Assembly (NCBI GenBank): GCA_903922735.1
Contig: CAIXUZ010000038.1
Span: 62,001-126,000 of the forward strand
Length of the DNA stretch: 64,000 bases
Reading direction: 5' to 3'
DNA from: an uncultured Verrucomicrobia subdivision 3 bacterium
GTDB lineage: Bacteria; Verrucomicrobiota; Verrucomicrobiia; Limisphaerales; UBA11358
Part shown: positions 35,649 through 44,183 of the stretch, in pieces
Layout: the number at the start of each line of letters is the position of its first letter
Numbering within the stretch: the stretch's first letter is position 1
The notes under the pieces: generated by a model
The model's input: only the letters and a program-made list of their open reading frames with translations
What the model was told of the DNA's origin: nothing
Databases searched by the model: none
Translations under genes and position numbers: made by a program

Positions 35649-37676
35649 ATGAAGACAATCCTGGTTTTGTCTCCGCATCCTGACTTTGCCGAGGGCGTTC
35701 GCACCAGCCTTAATTCTGAACAATACCGCGTTATCCACCGGCTGAATGTGGAGGAGGCTGAACCGCTCATTGTCCACGGTCTGGCCACCGCCTGCATCCT
35801 GGATGCGGACCTCATGGGCGTCGAAAGCGTTTGGGTAATTGAACGCCTCCGTCGCCGCGACGCCCGCACGCCGATCATCGCCTATACCGAAACCACGCAA
35901 TCCGATTGGGAGGAAGAAGCCTTCTTGCGCGGGGTCACTCATATTTTAACCAAGCCTGTCCGCCACCGCTTGCTGAATTCGGTTTTGGAGCGACTGGTAA
36001 ACCCGCCGGCCGGTTTACGCCCGCCTGGAGTTCCATTTGGATTCCCGGTGCCGCTCCCCCGCGCGGTGGTGCCGCCCGCCGAGGTTGCACGATCGGTAAA
36101 CGCGTTGCAGACCCTTGACGTGCTCCGCGATTTTTCGTCCATTCTCACGCATTCGCTCGACGCGGAGGCGATGCTAAAACAATTTCTCCAGTTTCTCCGC
36201 GAAATATTGAGCGTCAACCGGGTCGCCATTTTTTTGAACCGGCCTTGTTCGCCGCTCACCGAAGTCCTGTCTCCGGAAGACGCGCGGCGGTTGCGCGTCG
36301 TTGCGGCCATCGGAATTTCCTCCGGTCTGCTGGAACATTTTGAACTATCGCTCGATTCCGGCCTGGGCGCGCAGATTTCCCGGCTGGGCCGCATCTTGCG
36401 CCGCGATAGCGATGAAACCCGCATGGACGCAGAGGCCCAGAAGGAATTTGAACTGCTTGGTGCTCAAGTGGCCGTCCCGATTCCCAGTCGCGACGCCATT
36501 GTCGGGGTCGCTGTTTTCGATGGCCGTATTACGGGCGAACCGCTCGTCAACGTGGAGCTGGAACTCATTTTCCATTTGCTAGAACAGGTTGGTCTTGCCT
36601 TGCGCAACATCTGGCTGCACGACCAGCTGGCGGGTAATCACGAAATGCTGGCCAACGTGCTTCGGGAATTGAGCAGCGCCTGTATCGTCGTCGGCCGCGA
36701 CCTGAAAGTGCTCCATGCGAATAAAGCCGCCCGCCGTCACTTCGGCCGCAAAAACGAGCGCACGGGCGGTTTGGAATTCAGCGACCTGCCACAGTTGCTT
36801 GGCGGGAAGATTTATCAGGTGTTGAAAACCGGTGCCGCGCTGGAGCCATTCCGCTTTGAGCCGGAAAATTCGCCGGGAACCGTTTACAGCGTCAGTGTGG
36901 TGCCGTTTCAACGCGGGAACTCCGCGGTGCCCGGTTCGGTGCTGTTGACTGCCGATGATCTGACGCAGGGCGAACAATTGCGCAAACTTGAAGTCGAGGC
37001 CGCCAATCTCCGGCTCGTCCGCACGATGGCCGACCGGATGGCGCATGAGATTGGCAACGCCATGGTGCCCATTTCAACGCATCAGCAGTTGCTTGGTGAA
37101 AAGTTTGGCGACCCTGAATTTAGAGCCTCGCTGGATCAGGCATTAAGCGATGGCGTCAAACGCGTTTCCCGGCTGATTAACCAGATGCGTTTTCTCGCGC
37201 ACGAAGGACACATCGAGCAGGAGTCCTTCCCGATCGGGAAGCTGATTTTAGAGGCATATCAGGAAGCTGCGCGACAGCAGCCCGTCGAGGGGGCGCAGTT
37301 GAAGTTTGATAATACCGGCCAGCCGGTCATCGTCACTGGGGATCGCGCCGCCTTGAAGCACGCGTTGTCGGAAATTATGCTCAACGCGCTCCAGGCCAAT
37401 CTCAAGCAGCCGCAGATTGACGTCCGGTTGGAATCGGCTGATACCAAAGGCCGTCCTGCCTTGACCATCGAAGTGCTTGACACCGGTTCCGGTTTCAGCC
37501 CTGAATCCGTCCAGAAAGTAACCTCGCCCTTTTATACCACGCGCAATGTCGGTCTCGGGCTTGGCTTGGCTGTAAGCCGGAAAATCATTGAGACCCACAA
37601 CGGCAAGCTCGAAATCATCCCGTCGCCATCCGGCTTTGTGCGGGTGTCTTTGCCGGTGCATACGCCGATGAACTAA
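35649..37676 (+). CDS. REC-GAF-PAS sensor histidine kinase
   Basis: 675 residues from ATG 35649. The N-terminus is a REC-like domain (VLSPHPDFAEGVRTSL, ILDADLMGVESV, HILTKPVRHRLL). A GAF domain follows (about 175-335; LREILSVNRVAIFLNR, GLGAQISRLGRILRR), then a PAS domain (about 350-435; SSACIVVGRDLKVLHANKAARRHFG). The DHp domain has MADRMAHEIGNAMVPI (His466), and the HATPase has EIMLNALQAN (N-box), LDTGSGF and YTTRNVGLGLGLAVSRKI. No membrane segments are seen, so it is cytoplasmic. It lies about 100 bp after the REC-kinase hybrid and is likely the last gene of the cluster. A terminator follows. Confidence 0.82.
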   Translation: MKTILVLSPHPDFAEGVRTSLNSEQYRVIHRLNVEEAEPLIVHGLATACILDADLMGVESVWVIERLRRRDARTPIIAYTETTQSDWEEEAFLRGVTHILTKPVRHRLLNSVLERLVNPPAGLRPPGVPFGFPVPLPRAVVPPAEVARSVNALQTLDVLRDFSSILTHSLDAEAMLKQFLQFLREILSVNRVAIFLNRPCSPLTEVLSPEDARRLRVVAAIGISSGLLEHFELSLDSGLGAQISRLGRILRRDSDETRMDAEAQKEFELLGAQVAVPIPSRDAIVGVAVFDGRITGEPLVNVELELIFHLLEQVGLALRNIWLHDQLAGNHEMLANVLRELSSACIVVGRDLKVLHANKAARRHFGRKNERTGGLEFSDLPQLLGGKIYQVLKTGAALEPFRFEPENSPGTVYSVSVVPFQRGNSAVPGSVLLTADDLTQGEQLRKLEVEAANLRLVRTMADRMAHEIGNAMVPISTHQQLLGEKFGDPEFRASLDQALSDGVKRVSRLINQMRFLAHEGHIEQESFPIGKLILEAYQEAARQQPVEGAQLKFDNTGQPVIVTGDRAALKHALSEIMLNALQANLKQPQIDVRLESADTKGRPALTIEVLDTGSGFSPESVQKVTSPFYTTRNVGLGLGLAVSRKIIETHNGKLEIIPSPSGFVRVSLPVHTPMN

Positions 37677-37691
37677 GCGGTTTCCAAACAA

Positions 37692-37721
37692 AAACCCCGC
37701 CGGATTAAACCTGCGGGGTTT
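37692..37721. terminator. Bidirectional rho-independent terminator
   Basis: AAACCCCGC (37692-37700) pairs with GCGGGGTTT (37713-37721). A short T-rich run follows on the plus strand (TGCCTTTTAT) and a T-run on the minus strand (GGGTTTTTGTTTGG). It lies between the convergent kinase and ferredoxin genes and could serve both. Confidence 0.8.
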
Positions 37722-37741
37722 GCCTTTTATCGGGCGGAATT

Positions 37742-37972
37742 TTAGCCGTTATCGCCGATGGCTTCCACGGGGCAGCCTTCTTTGGCTTCGTTGCAGCGCT
37801 TTTCCTCGTCCGGCGAGGCGGGTTGTTTATAGACGTAGGTATAACCGCCGTCCTCGTTGCGCTTGAAATTATCCGGGGCCGTTTCGCGGCACAGGTCGCA
37901 GTCAATGCATTGATTGTCCACGTAAAATTTTCCAGCGATGTTTTCGGGGTATTTGTTTGCAGCGTCAGCCAT
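37742..37972 (-). CDS. Small [4Fe-4S] ferredoxin
   Basis: 76 residues. A first cluster motif QCIDCDLCRETAP supplies three Cys (CxxCxxC) and the fourth is in GCPVEAIG; a second cluster cannot be formed, since only one further Cys (EKRCNEAK) is present. The size and the YVDNQCIDCDLC start are typical for single-cluster ferredoxins of the type in Desulfovibrio and many Verrucomicrobiota. It is a low-potential electron carrier; its partner enzyme is unknown. Transcribed divergently from pyruvate kinase. Confidence 0.85.
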   Translation of the reverse strand: MADAANKYPENIAGKFYVDNQCIDCDLCRETAPDNFKRNEDGGYTYVYKQPASPDEEKRCNEAKEGCPVEAIGDNG

Positions 37973-38097
37973 AAATTTTTTATTTAAAGTTTAGATGAGA
38001 ACTATGGCTGGGGGGCGCAGAAAAAGCAAGCCTGTTTTCCAGCGAAAGGCAGATAAAATGCTTTTTTGTTGAACGCAGCAGCGTTACTTTTGCCGCC

Positions 38098-39516
38098 ATG
38101 CAAAGGGGAACCCTCCGTCGAACCAAAATCGTTTCCACCCTCGGCCCGGCCACGGATTCCGCCGTGATGATCGGCAAGCTCATGGATGCGGGCGTAAACG
38201 TCTTCCGCCTGAATATGTCGCATGCGCCGCATGACTGGGTGCGTCGCGTCGTCGCCGACATTCGCGCCGAGGCCAAGCAGCGTCGCGGACACGTTGGTAT
38301 TCTCATGGACACGCAAGGTCCCGCGATTCGCACCGGTGACATCAGCTCGCCGCTGGACTTGCAGCCGGGGCAAAAATTTACGCTCACCGTCCGCGGAGAA
38401 AAAAGTGAGGAGGAACACTCCGTGGACGTGAACTACGAGAACTTCATCAACGACATCAGCGTCGGCGACGTGGTTCTGATCGACAACGGCACCATCCAGA
38501 TGAAGGTGCTCGCTAAAAATGGCAACAAGGTGGAATGCGAAGTTCTTACCGCCGGCACCCTGGGCAGCCGCCGCCACATCAATTTGCCCGGCGTCAAAGT
38601 CAGCCTGCCGGCCCTCACCGCCAAGGACATCAAGGACGTGAAGCTCGGTCTGGAGCTCAACGTGGATTTCATCGCTCTCTCGTTTGTGCGCGAATCCCGC
38701 GACCTGCTGCAGCTCCGGGAAATGTTTGAGGAAGGCAAACCCGCGCCGTTCGTCATCGCCAAGATTGAAGATCAGCAGGCGGTGCTCAATCTGGAATCCA
38801 TCGTTCGCGAAGCCGACGGCATCATGGTTGCCCGTGGTGACTTGGGAATTGAAATTCCCTATTACGATCTGCCCATCGTTCAGCGTCGCATTGTCAAAAC
38901 CTGTTTGCGCCTTGGCAAACCCGTCATCGTCGCCACCCATATGCTCGAAAGCATGATCGAAGCACCCATGCCCACGCGCGCCGAAGTCACCGATGTTGCG
39001 AATGCTGTATTTGAAGAAGCCGACGCCATCATGTTAAGTGGAGAGACCACCGTTGGTAAGTATCCCCTCAAATGTATCGAAGTCTTCGACAAAATTGCCA
39101 CCCGGATCGAACGCAGCGGCAACGCGCAATTTCATGAGGCCGCCGAACTCACCACCGCCCGCGAAAAACTCGTCAAAAGTGCCGTCGTCATGGCCAATGA
39201 ACTCAAAGCCGCGGCCATTGTCTCTTTTACGCGGCACGGACACATGGCCCGCTACGCCGGCTGGATGCGCCCGCGTTACTCGCCCATTTACGCGATGTGC
39301 GACAACGAAAGATCTGCCAACGAACTCACTTTGAGCTGGGGCGTCACCCCCTTCGTTACAGAATTTGATTTCATCCAACCGCAAAATACCATTGAAAACG
39401 GCCTGAAAAGCCTTAAGGCTCAAGGCCGGCTGAAAACGGGTGATACCGTTGTGATTATCGGCGCAATTTCCGTCGGCACTGAAATCGTGGACGCCGTCCA
39501 AATGCGGACGGTGTAG
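38098..39516 (+). CDS. pyk: Pyruvate kinase
   Basis: 472 residues, standard length. Pyruvate kinase makes ATP and pyruvate from phosphoenolpyruvate and ADP as the last step of glycolysis. The N-terminus RTKIVSTLGPATDS, the metal/substrate motif MDTQGPAIRTGDI, the catalytic FVIAKIEDQQAV, the signature DLGIEIPYYDLPIVQRRIV and the PVIVATHMLESM region are all intact; ETTVGKYPLKCIE marks the end of the barrel. The C-terminal allosteric domain is complete and ends VDAVQMRTV. It is not in an operon with other glycolytic genes here. Confidence 0.93.
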   Translation: MQRGTLRRTKIVSTLGPATDSAVMIGKLMDAGVNVFRLNMSHAPHDWVRRVVADIRAEAKQRRGHVGILMDTQGPAIRTGDISSPLDLQPGQKFTLTVRGEKSEEEHSVDVNYENFINDISVGDVVLIDNGTIQMKVLAKNGNKVECEVLTAGTLGSRRHINLPGVKVSLPALTAKDIKDVKLGLELNVDFIALSFVRESRDLLQLREMFEEGKPAPFVIAKIEDQQAVLNLESIVREADGIMVARGDLGIEIPYYDLPIVQRRIVKTCLRLGKPVIVATHMLESMIEAPMPTRAEVTDVANAVFEEADAIMLSGETTVGKYPLKCIEVFDKIATRIERSGNAQFHEAAELTTAREKLVKSAVVMANELKAAAIVSFTRHGHMARYAGWMRPRYSPIYAMCDNERSANELTLSWGVTPFVTEFDFIQPQNTIENGLKSLKAQGRLKTGDTVVIIGAISVGTEIVDAVQMRTV

Positions 39517-39528
39517 GCGGCCGGAAAT

Positions 39529-41115
39529 TCAGCGCGCAACCGGAGCGTCGTGTGGTGCCAGCGTTTTGCGCTGATAGAGTATCACGCTGGCTGCTGGCAC
39601 ATCCGTATCGCTTAACGGCTCGACCCAGCGGCTGTCTTTGCCTTGGAGCACATAGCCGCCCACCCTCTGGTAATCGCTCGCCAAGGTTTCATTCAGGAAG
39701 AGCAGCAGGCGGGACGGTTGAGGTTCTTCCTGCAACCAGCTTCGCGCCCAGACCACGAGTTTCGGCGGTTGTGTCTGCACCTCACGGATGGCTTCCGCCT
39801 GATACTGCGCCCGCATCGGGCTGGGAATCACCAGCTCATAGACCGTGATGAACCGCGTCGGGCTTTGTCGCCGGGCGTAAAAGAGGATTTGCGGTTCGGA
39901 AGCCGCCACCCAGACGCGGTCGGCCGGCGAGCTCAGTTCCGCCACCCGCCGGGCGACCACCGGCGATTCCAAAAAGACCGAGCGGTTGGCCAGCTTCGCG
40001 GCGGCGAAGGTTTTGGGCGACAGCGTCACCCACGGCGCATCTGGCAAACACACCAGCCCGACCGCCAGGGCGGTCAGGCTCAGTTGGCTTTGCCGCAGGG
40101 AGAACGTTGAGCGCGCGGCGATGATTTCCGCCAGCGTCTGGATGCCGGCGACCGCAAGTAGCGCCCAAAACGGCATCAGCACGAGGTAATAGTGTCCGTA
40201 GTAGCTCGCGCCCGTCGCCATGCACGCGCACAGAAATGCCCCGGCCCAAAACCACAGGCGTGGTCGCGGTTTCAAGAATGCCGCGCCTGTCAGCAAGAAT
40301 ATAATCCACCACGCCGTCCAGAAACTTTTCAATTTCAGGATCACGCCCAGCCAGCTGAAATTGTCCGAGGCGACGTAATAGCTATTGAATCTCACTGTGC
40401 AATCCCAGAGCGCCGCGCTGCCATCGTGCCCGAGAAATAATCCGAGTTCCCCCGCCGCCGCCAGAATTCCCCCCAGCAGTGCCATGCCCCAATACCGGAC
40501 GAACCGGCGCACATTTTTTTCCGACCGCCATTGTTCAACCGACCACACAGCGAATACGAAGGCCACCAAGGGCAGTGCCGTGTATTTGTAAAGCAGCGTC
40601 GTTACGGCCAGCAACCCGAAAACGAACCAGAATTTTGCCTGGTGATTCCGCAGCCGGCCTTCGCAATAAACCGCAAAGCAGCCAAGCATCGGCAATAGCA
40701 GGAACATCTCGGTGTTGGCCGTGAACTGGTCGAGTCCCGGCAGCAGAACCAGCGGTGTCATCAGCCACATTGCCGGCAGGGCAAATCCCCGCCCGAACTC
40801 CCGCCGGGCGATGAACCCCAGCAGCACGGTGGCCAGCACCATGAACCCTCCGGCCAGCAGGCGGGGCGACCAGGACACCTGCGGCAGCAGCCGGTCTGCC
40901 AGCAGGTAGCTGTAGAAGACCATCGGTGGCTTTTGGATGAAGGCCTGCTCATAAGGAATACCGCCGTGAAGCAGAAGCCAGCCGGCGTAGGCGTATTCCC
41001 CCTCGTCGCGAGTGAGTGGCGCGTTGCAATTATTCCAACGCAACCCGATAAACAGTAGAGCCAGCCCAAGGCTGGCTAGCCACCAGGCCATCGGCAAAGC
41101 CGTTTTGGTTTTCAT
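39529..41115 (-). CDS. GT39-type membrane glycosyltransferase (ArnT/PMT-like)
   Basis: 528 residues from ATG at 41115; an upstream start at 41157 adds a poor N-terminus. The protein has about eleven hydrophobic segments. The first periplasmic loop carries TRDEGEYAYAGWLLLHGGIPYEQAFIQKPPMVFYSYLLAD, whose Asp-Glu pair is the signature of GT39/ArnT-like polyprenyl-phosphate-sugar transferases. The C-terminal third is soluble. Such enzymes add sugars to lipid A, proteins or cell-wall polymers; the acceptor here is unknown. It is convergent with pyk, 12 bp from its stop. Confidence 0.75.
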   Translation of the reverse strand: MKTKTALPMAWWLASLGLALLFIGLRWNNCNAPLTRDEGEYAYAGWLLLHGGIPYEQAFIQKPPMVFYSYLLADRLLPQVSWSPRLLAGGFMVLATVLLGFIARREFGRGFALPAMWLMTPLVLLPGLDQFTANTEMFLLLPMLGCFAVYCEGRLRNHQAKFWFVFGLLAVTTLLYKYTALPLVAFVFAVWSVEQWRSEKNVRRFVRYWGMALLGGILAAAGELGLFLGHDGSAALWDCTVRFNSYYVASDNFSWLGVILKLKSFWTAWWIIFLLTGAAFLKPRPRLWFWAGAFLCACMATGASYYGHYYLVLMPFWALLAVAGIQTLAEIIAARSTFSLRQSQLSLTALAVGLVCLPDAPWVTLSPKTFAAAKLANRSVFLESPVVARRVAELSSPADRVWVAASEPQILFYARRQSPTRFITVYELVIPSPMRAQYQAEAIREVQTQPPKLVVWARSWLQEEPQPSRLLLFLNETLASDYQRVGGYVLQGKDSRWVEPLSDTDVPAASVILYQRKTLAPHDAPVAR

Positions 41116-41189
41116 GGTTATGGCCGTTAAAATATCGCGGCCGGCTTCCAGCGGCAATGGTCGTGCGGGTGTGTGCCCGGTGGTGACGG

Positions 41190-42641
41190 CTATTTTGCGA
41201 AGATCGCCGCCTGGTTGGCCAGGTTCAACACCGTGTTCGGGAACAGGCCCAGCCAGAAAATTCCGGCGATGCAGATCCAGATGAAAACTTTGGCCGGAGC
41301 CGAGAGTTCAATTGGCGACACATCCGCCGGATCTTTGCTCCAGTAAATTGCCCGGATGACACCGAAATAGTAGTAGAGCGAGATGATTACGCCTGCCAGC
41401 GTCGTAAACGCGAGGCAATAGTACCCGTGATTTTTTGCGCCCTGTTCGATGACGGCTTTCAGCAACAGAAATTTCCCAAAGAAGCCTGCCAGCGGTGGAA
41501 TGCCTGCCAGCGACACCATGGCGATGGTCATCGTCGTGGCTAGTAATGGTGAACGCTGGTTCAATCCCGCGAGGTCGGACACATCCTCATTATCCACATT
41601 CTTCAGTACGATGGCGATGACGGCGAATGCCGCCAGCACCGTGAACAGATAGCCGGCGAGATAATATAAAACCGCCGCCTGTCCATTCCTGCTCAATGCC
41701 GCCACGCCCAGCAACAGGTATCCCGCGTGGGCGATGCTGGAGTAGCCCAGCAGCCGCTTGATGTTCCGCTGCGGCAGCGCGCAGAGATTGCCGTAAAGAA
41801 TGGTGATACCGGAGATGACGATGAGCAATTTCTCCCAATGCATTGTCACGCTCGGGACAGCGGTGAACAGGAAACGCAGTAACAAAACAAATCCGGCCGC
41901 CTTGGAACCGATGGCCAGAAAAGCCGTGGTCGGCGTCGGGGCGCCTTGATAGACATCCGGCGCCCAGATCTGGAACGGAAACGCGGCAATCTTGAAGCCC
42001 AGACCCACCAGCACCAGCAGCACGCCGAGCAAAAATATTTTGCTCGTCTCAAACTGGGGTGCCACCGCCGCGAGCTTGGTGAAATTCAATTCGCCGGTCG
42101 TTCCCCAGATCAGCGCGATGCCGAAAATCATGAACGATGACGATAGCGCGCCGAGAATCAGATATTTCACGCCGGCCTCCAGCGAGGCGAGCTTGCTGCG
42201 CTGGAAGCTGACCAGGATATAAAACGTGATGGTGATCAGTTCGATGGAAACGAACAGCATCGCAAAGTCGTTGGCCGACGCGGCGAACAGCATTCCCGCT
42301 AGCGCAAAAACGACGAGTGAGTAGTATTCGGCCACGCTGCCTTCCGCAAACCGGTCGGAAAATTCCGCCGCGATGAACAGCACCAGGATTGCCGCCAGAA
42401 TAAAAAAGCGCTTGAAGAATAGCGAAAGGCCGTCATTGATGAAGGAGCCGTTGAAGGCCGTGCCCGCGATGCTGCAGGTGCCGACGTCGGCGAAGCTAAA
42501 GAGGAGCATCGCCCCCAAAGCGGCGATGCCGGCGTAGCCGACAAACTTGCGTCGTTCGGCGGGCATGAAGAAGTCAGCCAGCATCAGCACGAGGCCGAGG
42601 CCGATGACCGAGATTTCCAAACCTATTAGGGACGTGTTCAT
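41190..42641 (-). CDS. nuoN: NADH-quinone oxidoreductase subunit N
   Basis: 483 residues from ATG at 42641, which overlaps the nuoM stop by four bases; the open frame runs further upstream to 43487 but that is a shadow of nuoM. NuoN is an antiporter-like membrane subunit of complex I with about 14 helices and takes part in proton pumping. Recognisable parts are GALSSSFMIFGIALIWG, FKIAAFPFQIWAPDVYQGAPTP, the ILYGNLCALPQRNIKRLLGYSSIAHAGYLLLG segment with the conserved Lys and Ser-His, and SLAGIPPLAGFFGKFLL. It is the last nuo gene. Confidence 0.93.
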   Translation of the reverse strand: MNTSLIGLEISVIGLGLVLMLADFFMPAERRKFVGYAGIAALGAMLLFSFADVGTCSIAGTAFNGSFINDGLSLFFKRFFILAAILVLFIAAEFSDRFAEGSVAEYYSLVVFALAGMLFAASANDFAMLFVSIELITITFYILVSFQRSKLASLEAGVKYLILGALSSSFMIFGIALIWGTTGELNFTKLAAVAPQFETSKIFLLGVLLVLVGLGFKIAAFPFQIWAPDVYQGAPTPTTAFLAIGSKAAGFVLLLRFLFTAVPSVTMHWEKLLIVISGITILYGNLCALPQRNIKRLLGYSSIAHAGYLLLGVAALSRNGQAAVLYYLAGYLFTVLAAFAVIAIVLKNVDNEDVSDLAGLNQRSPLLATTMTIAMVSLAGIPPLAGFFGKFLLLKAVIEQGAKNHGYYCLAFTTLAGVIISLYYYFGVIRAIYWSKDPADVSPIELSAPAKVFIWICIAGIFWLGLFPNTVLNLANQAAIFAK

Positions 42642-44182
42642 CGGTTGCGAACTCCAGAATGATCCGCCGCCGCGCTCTTGTCGGCCCGAACGGGGCAGCA
42701 TTTTGCGGGCGGGATTTGAGCCACGATTTTTTCGACATCGGGATTGATTTTTTCCGTCAGCAGGCGTGGCCAGAAACCAAACACCAGCAGGCTTGCCAGC
42801 AGCAGCGCATAGGGCAGCTTGCGCCAGAGGTGGCCGGCATCCGTGAGCGAATTCCATTTTTCCGCCAGCGGCCCGTGCAACACCGTGCGGATGGCGCGGG
42901 TCATGTAAACACCGCCTATGACCAGCGCACCCCAGAGCGCGATGACCGTGATCGCCGGGAAGACCGTCCACGCGCCGAAAAACACCGTGGCTTCGCCGAC
43001 GAAATTGGCAAAGCCGGGCAGTCCGCAGCCTGCCATTGCCGCCATCAAGAGGGCTGTGCCGATGAACGGCAGCTTTCGGCAAAGGCCGCCGAGTTCGCTC
43101 ATCTGGAGCGTGCCAGTCTGCTGATAGATGTAGCCGCTCAGTGCGAAGGTAAGCGCCGCCAGGAAACCGTGCGCGATCATGATGATCACCGCGCCGCTGA
43201 TACCGATCAGGTTCAGGCTGGCGATACCGAGGAAGATGAAACCCATGTGCGCCACGCTCGAGTTGCCGATGAGCAGGTTCAGATCTTTCTGGCGCATCGC
43301 CACCCAGCCGACATACAAGATGTTTCCGACGCAGAGCCACGCGAGCACCTGCGCCCAGCATTGTGCGGCTTCCGGCAGCATCGGCAGCGCAATCCGGATC
43401 AAACCGTAGAGGCCGAATTTCTTGAGCACGCCAGCGTGCAACATGGCGGTCGGTGAAGGCGCGACGCCGTATCCCAGTGGCGCCCATGAGTGGAAGGGCC
43501 AGAGTGAAACCAGAATACCGAAGCCGAACAGCAGCAGCGGAAAAATCAGGTGCTGCGCGCCCTGCGAGAAAGGATGCGTTTTGACGTGCTCGATGAGCTT
43601 CGGAATATCGAACGTGTTCGCGCCGGACTGGAGATAGAGTGCGATGAGGCCGATAAGCGCGATGAGCGCGCCGACGCTCAAGTAGAGCGTGATCTGGAAG
43701 GTGGCGTAGTTCTTCTTTTCGCCGCGGCCCCAGACGCCAATCATGATGAACGTCGGCACCAGTGCAAGTTCGTGCAGGAAATAAAAGCAGAACAGGTCCA
43801 GCGATGCGAACGCGCCGAGGATGCCGCCGGTCATCACCAGCAGGAGGATGTAAAATTCCTTTTCGCGCGTCTGGATTTCAAACGAGCACAGCGCGGCGGC
43901 GAAGGCGACAATCGCACCCATCAAGATCAGGCCGACATTGATACCGTCCACACCGACGTGATAGCTGATGCCCAGCGATTGAACCCAGGGAATCTGCTGC
44001 TCGAACTGGTAGCCGGCCGCACCGGGCACAAACTGGCAAAACAGTTTTATCGCGAGCACGGCGGAGATGAACGTGGCCAGCACCGCGATGGCGCGGATGA
44101 TGACGCGATAATTGCGCGGCACGACGATGAGCGCCAACGCCGCCAGCAGCGGCCAACCTGCGATGTAAGTTAAGATCGACAT
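42638..44182 (-). CDS. nuoM: NADH-quinone oxidoreductase subunit M
   Basis: 514 residues. An antiporter-like subunit of complex I. Diagnostic segments are SYHVGVDGINVGLILMGAI, the helix with conserved Glu in YFLHELALVPTFIMIG, WPFHSWAPLGYGVAPSPTAMLHAGVLKKFGLYG with the conserved Lys, LIGNSSVAHMGFIFLGIASL and AGCGLPGFANFVGEA. About 13-14 membrane helices are expected. It sits 1 bp after nuoL and overlaps nuoN. Confidence 0.94.
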   Translation of the reverse strand: MSILTYIAGWPLLAALALIVVPRNYRVIIRAIAVLATFISAVLAIKLFCQFVPGAAGYQFEQQIPWVQSLGISYHVGVDGINVGLILMGAIVAFAAALCSFEIQTREKEFYILLLVMTGGILGAFASLDLFCFYFLHELALVPTFIMIGVWGRGEKKNYATFQITLYLSVGALIALIGLIALYLQSGANTFDIPKLIEHVKTHPFSQGAQHLIFPLLLFGFGILVSLWPFHSWAPLGYGVAPSPTAMLHAGVLKKFGLYGLIRIALPMLPEAAQCWAQVLAWLCVGNILYVGWVAMRQKDLNLLIGNSSVAHMGFIFLGIASLNLIGISGAVIIMIAHGFLAALTFALSGYIYQQTGTLQMSELGGLCRKLPFIGTALLMAAMAGCGLPGFANFVGEATVFFGAWTVFPAITVIALWGALVIGGVYMTRAIRTVLHGPLAEKWNSLTDAGHLWRKLPYALLLASLLVFGFWPRLLTEKINPDVEKIVAQIPPAKCCPVRADKSAAADHSGVRNR

Positions 44183-44183
44183 T

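Noticed and set aside
42642..43487. N-terminal extension of nuoN by 282 residues
   Set aside because: The extension is an Arg-rich frame shadow within nuoM; the true ATG at 42641 overlaps the nuoM stop.
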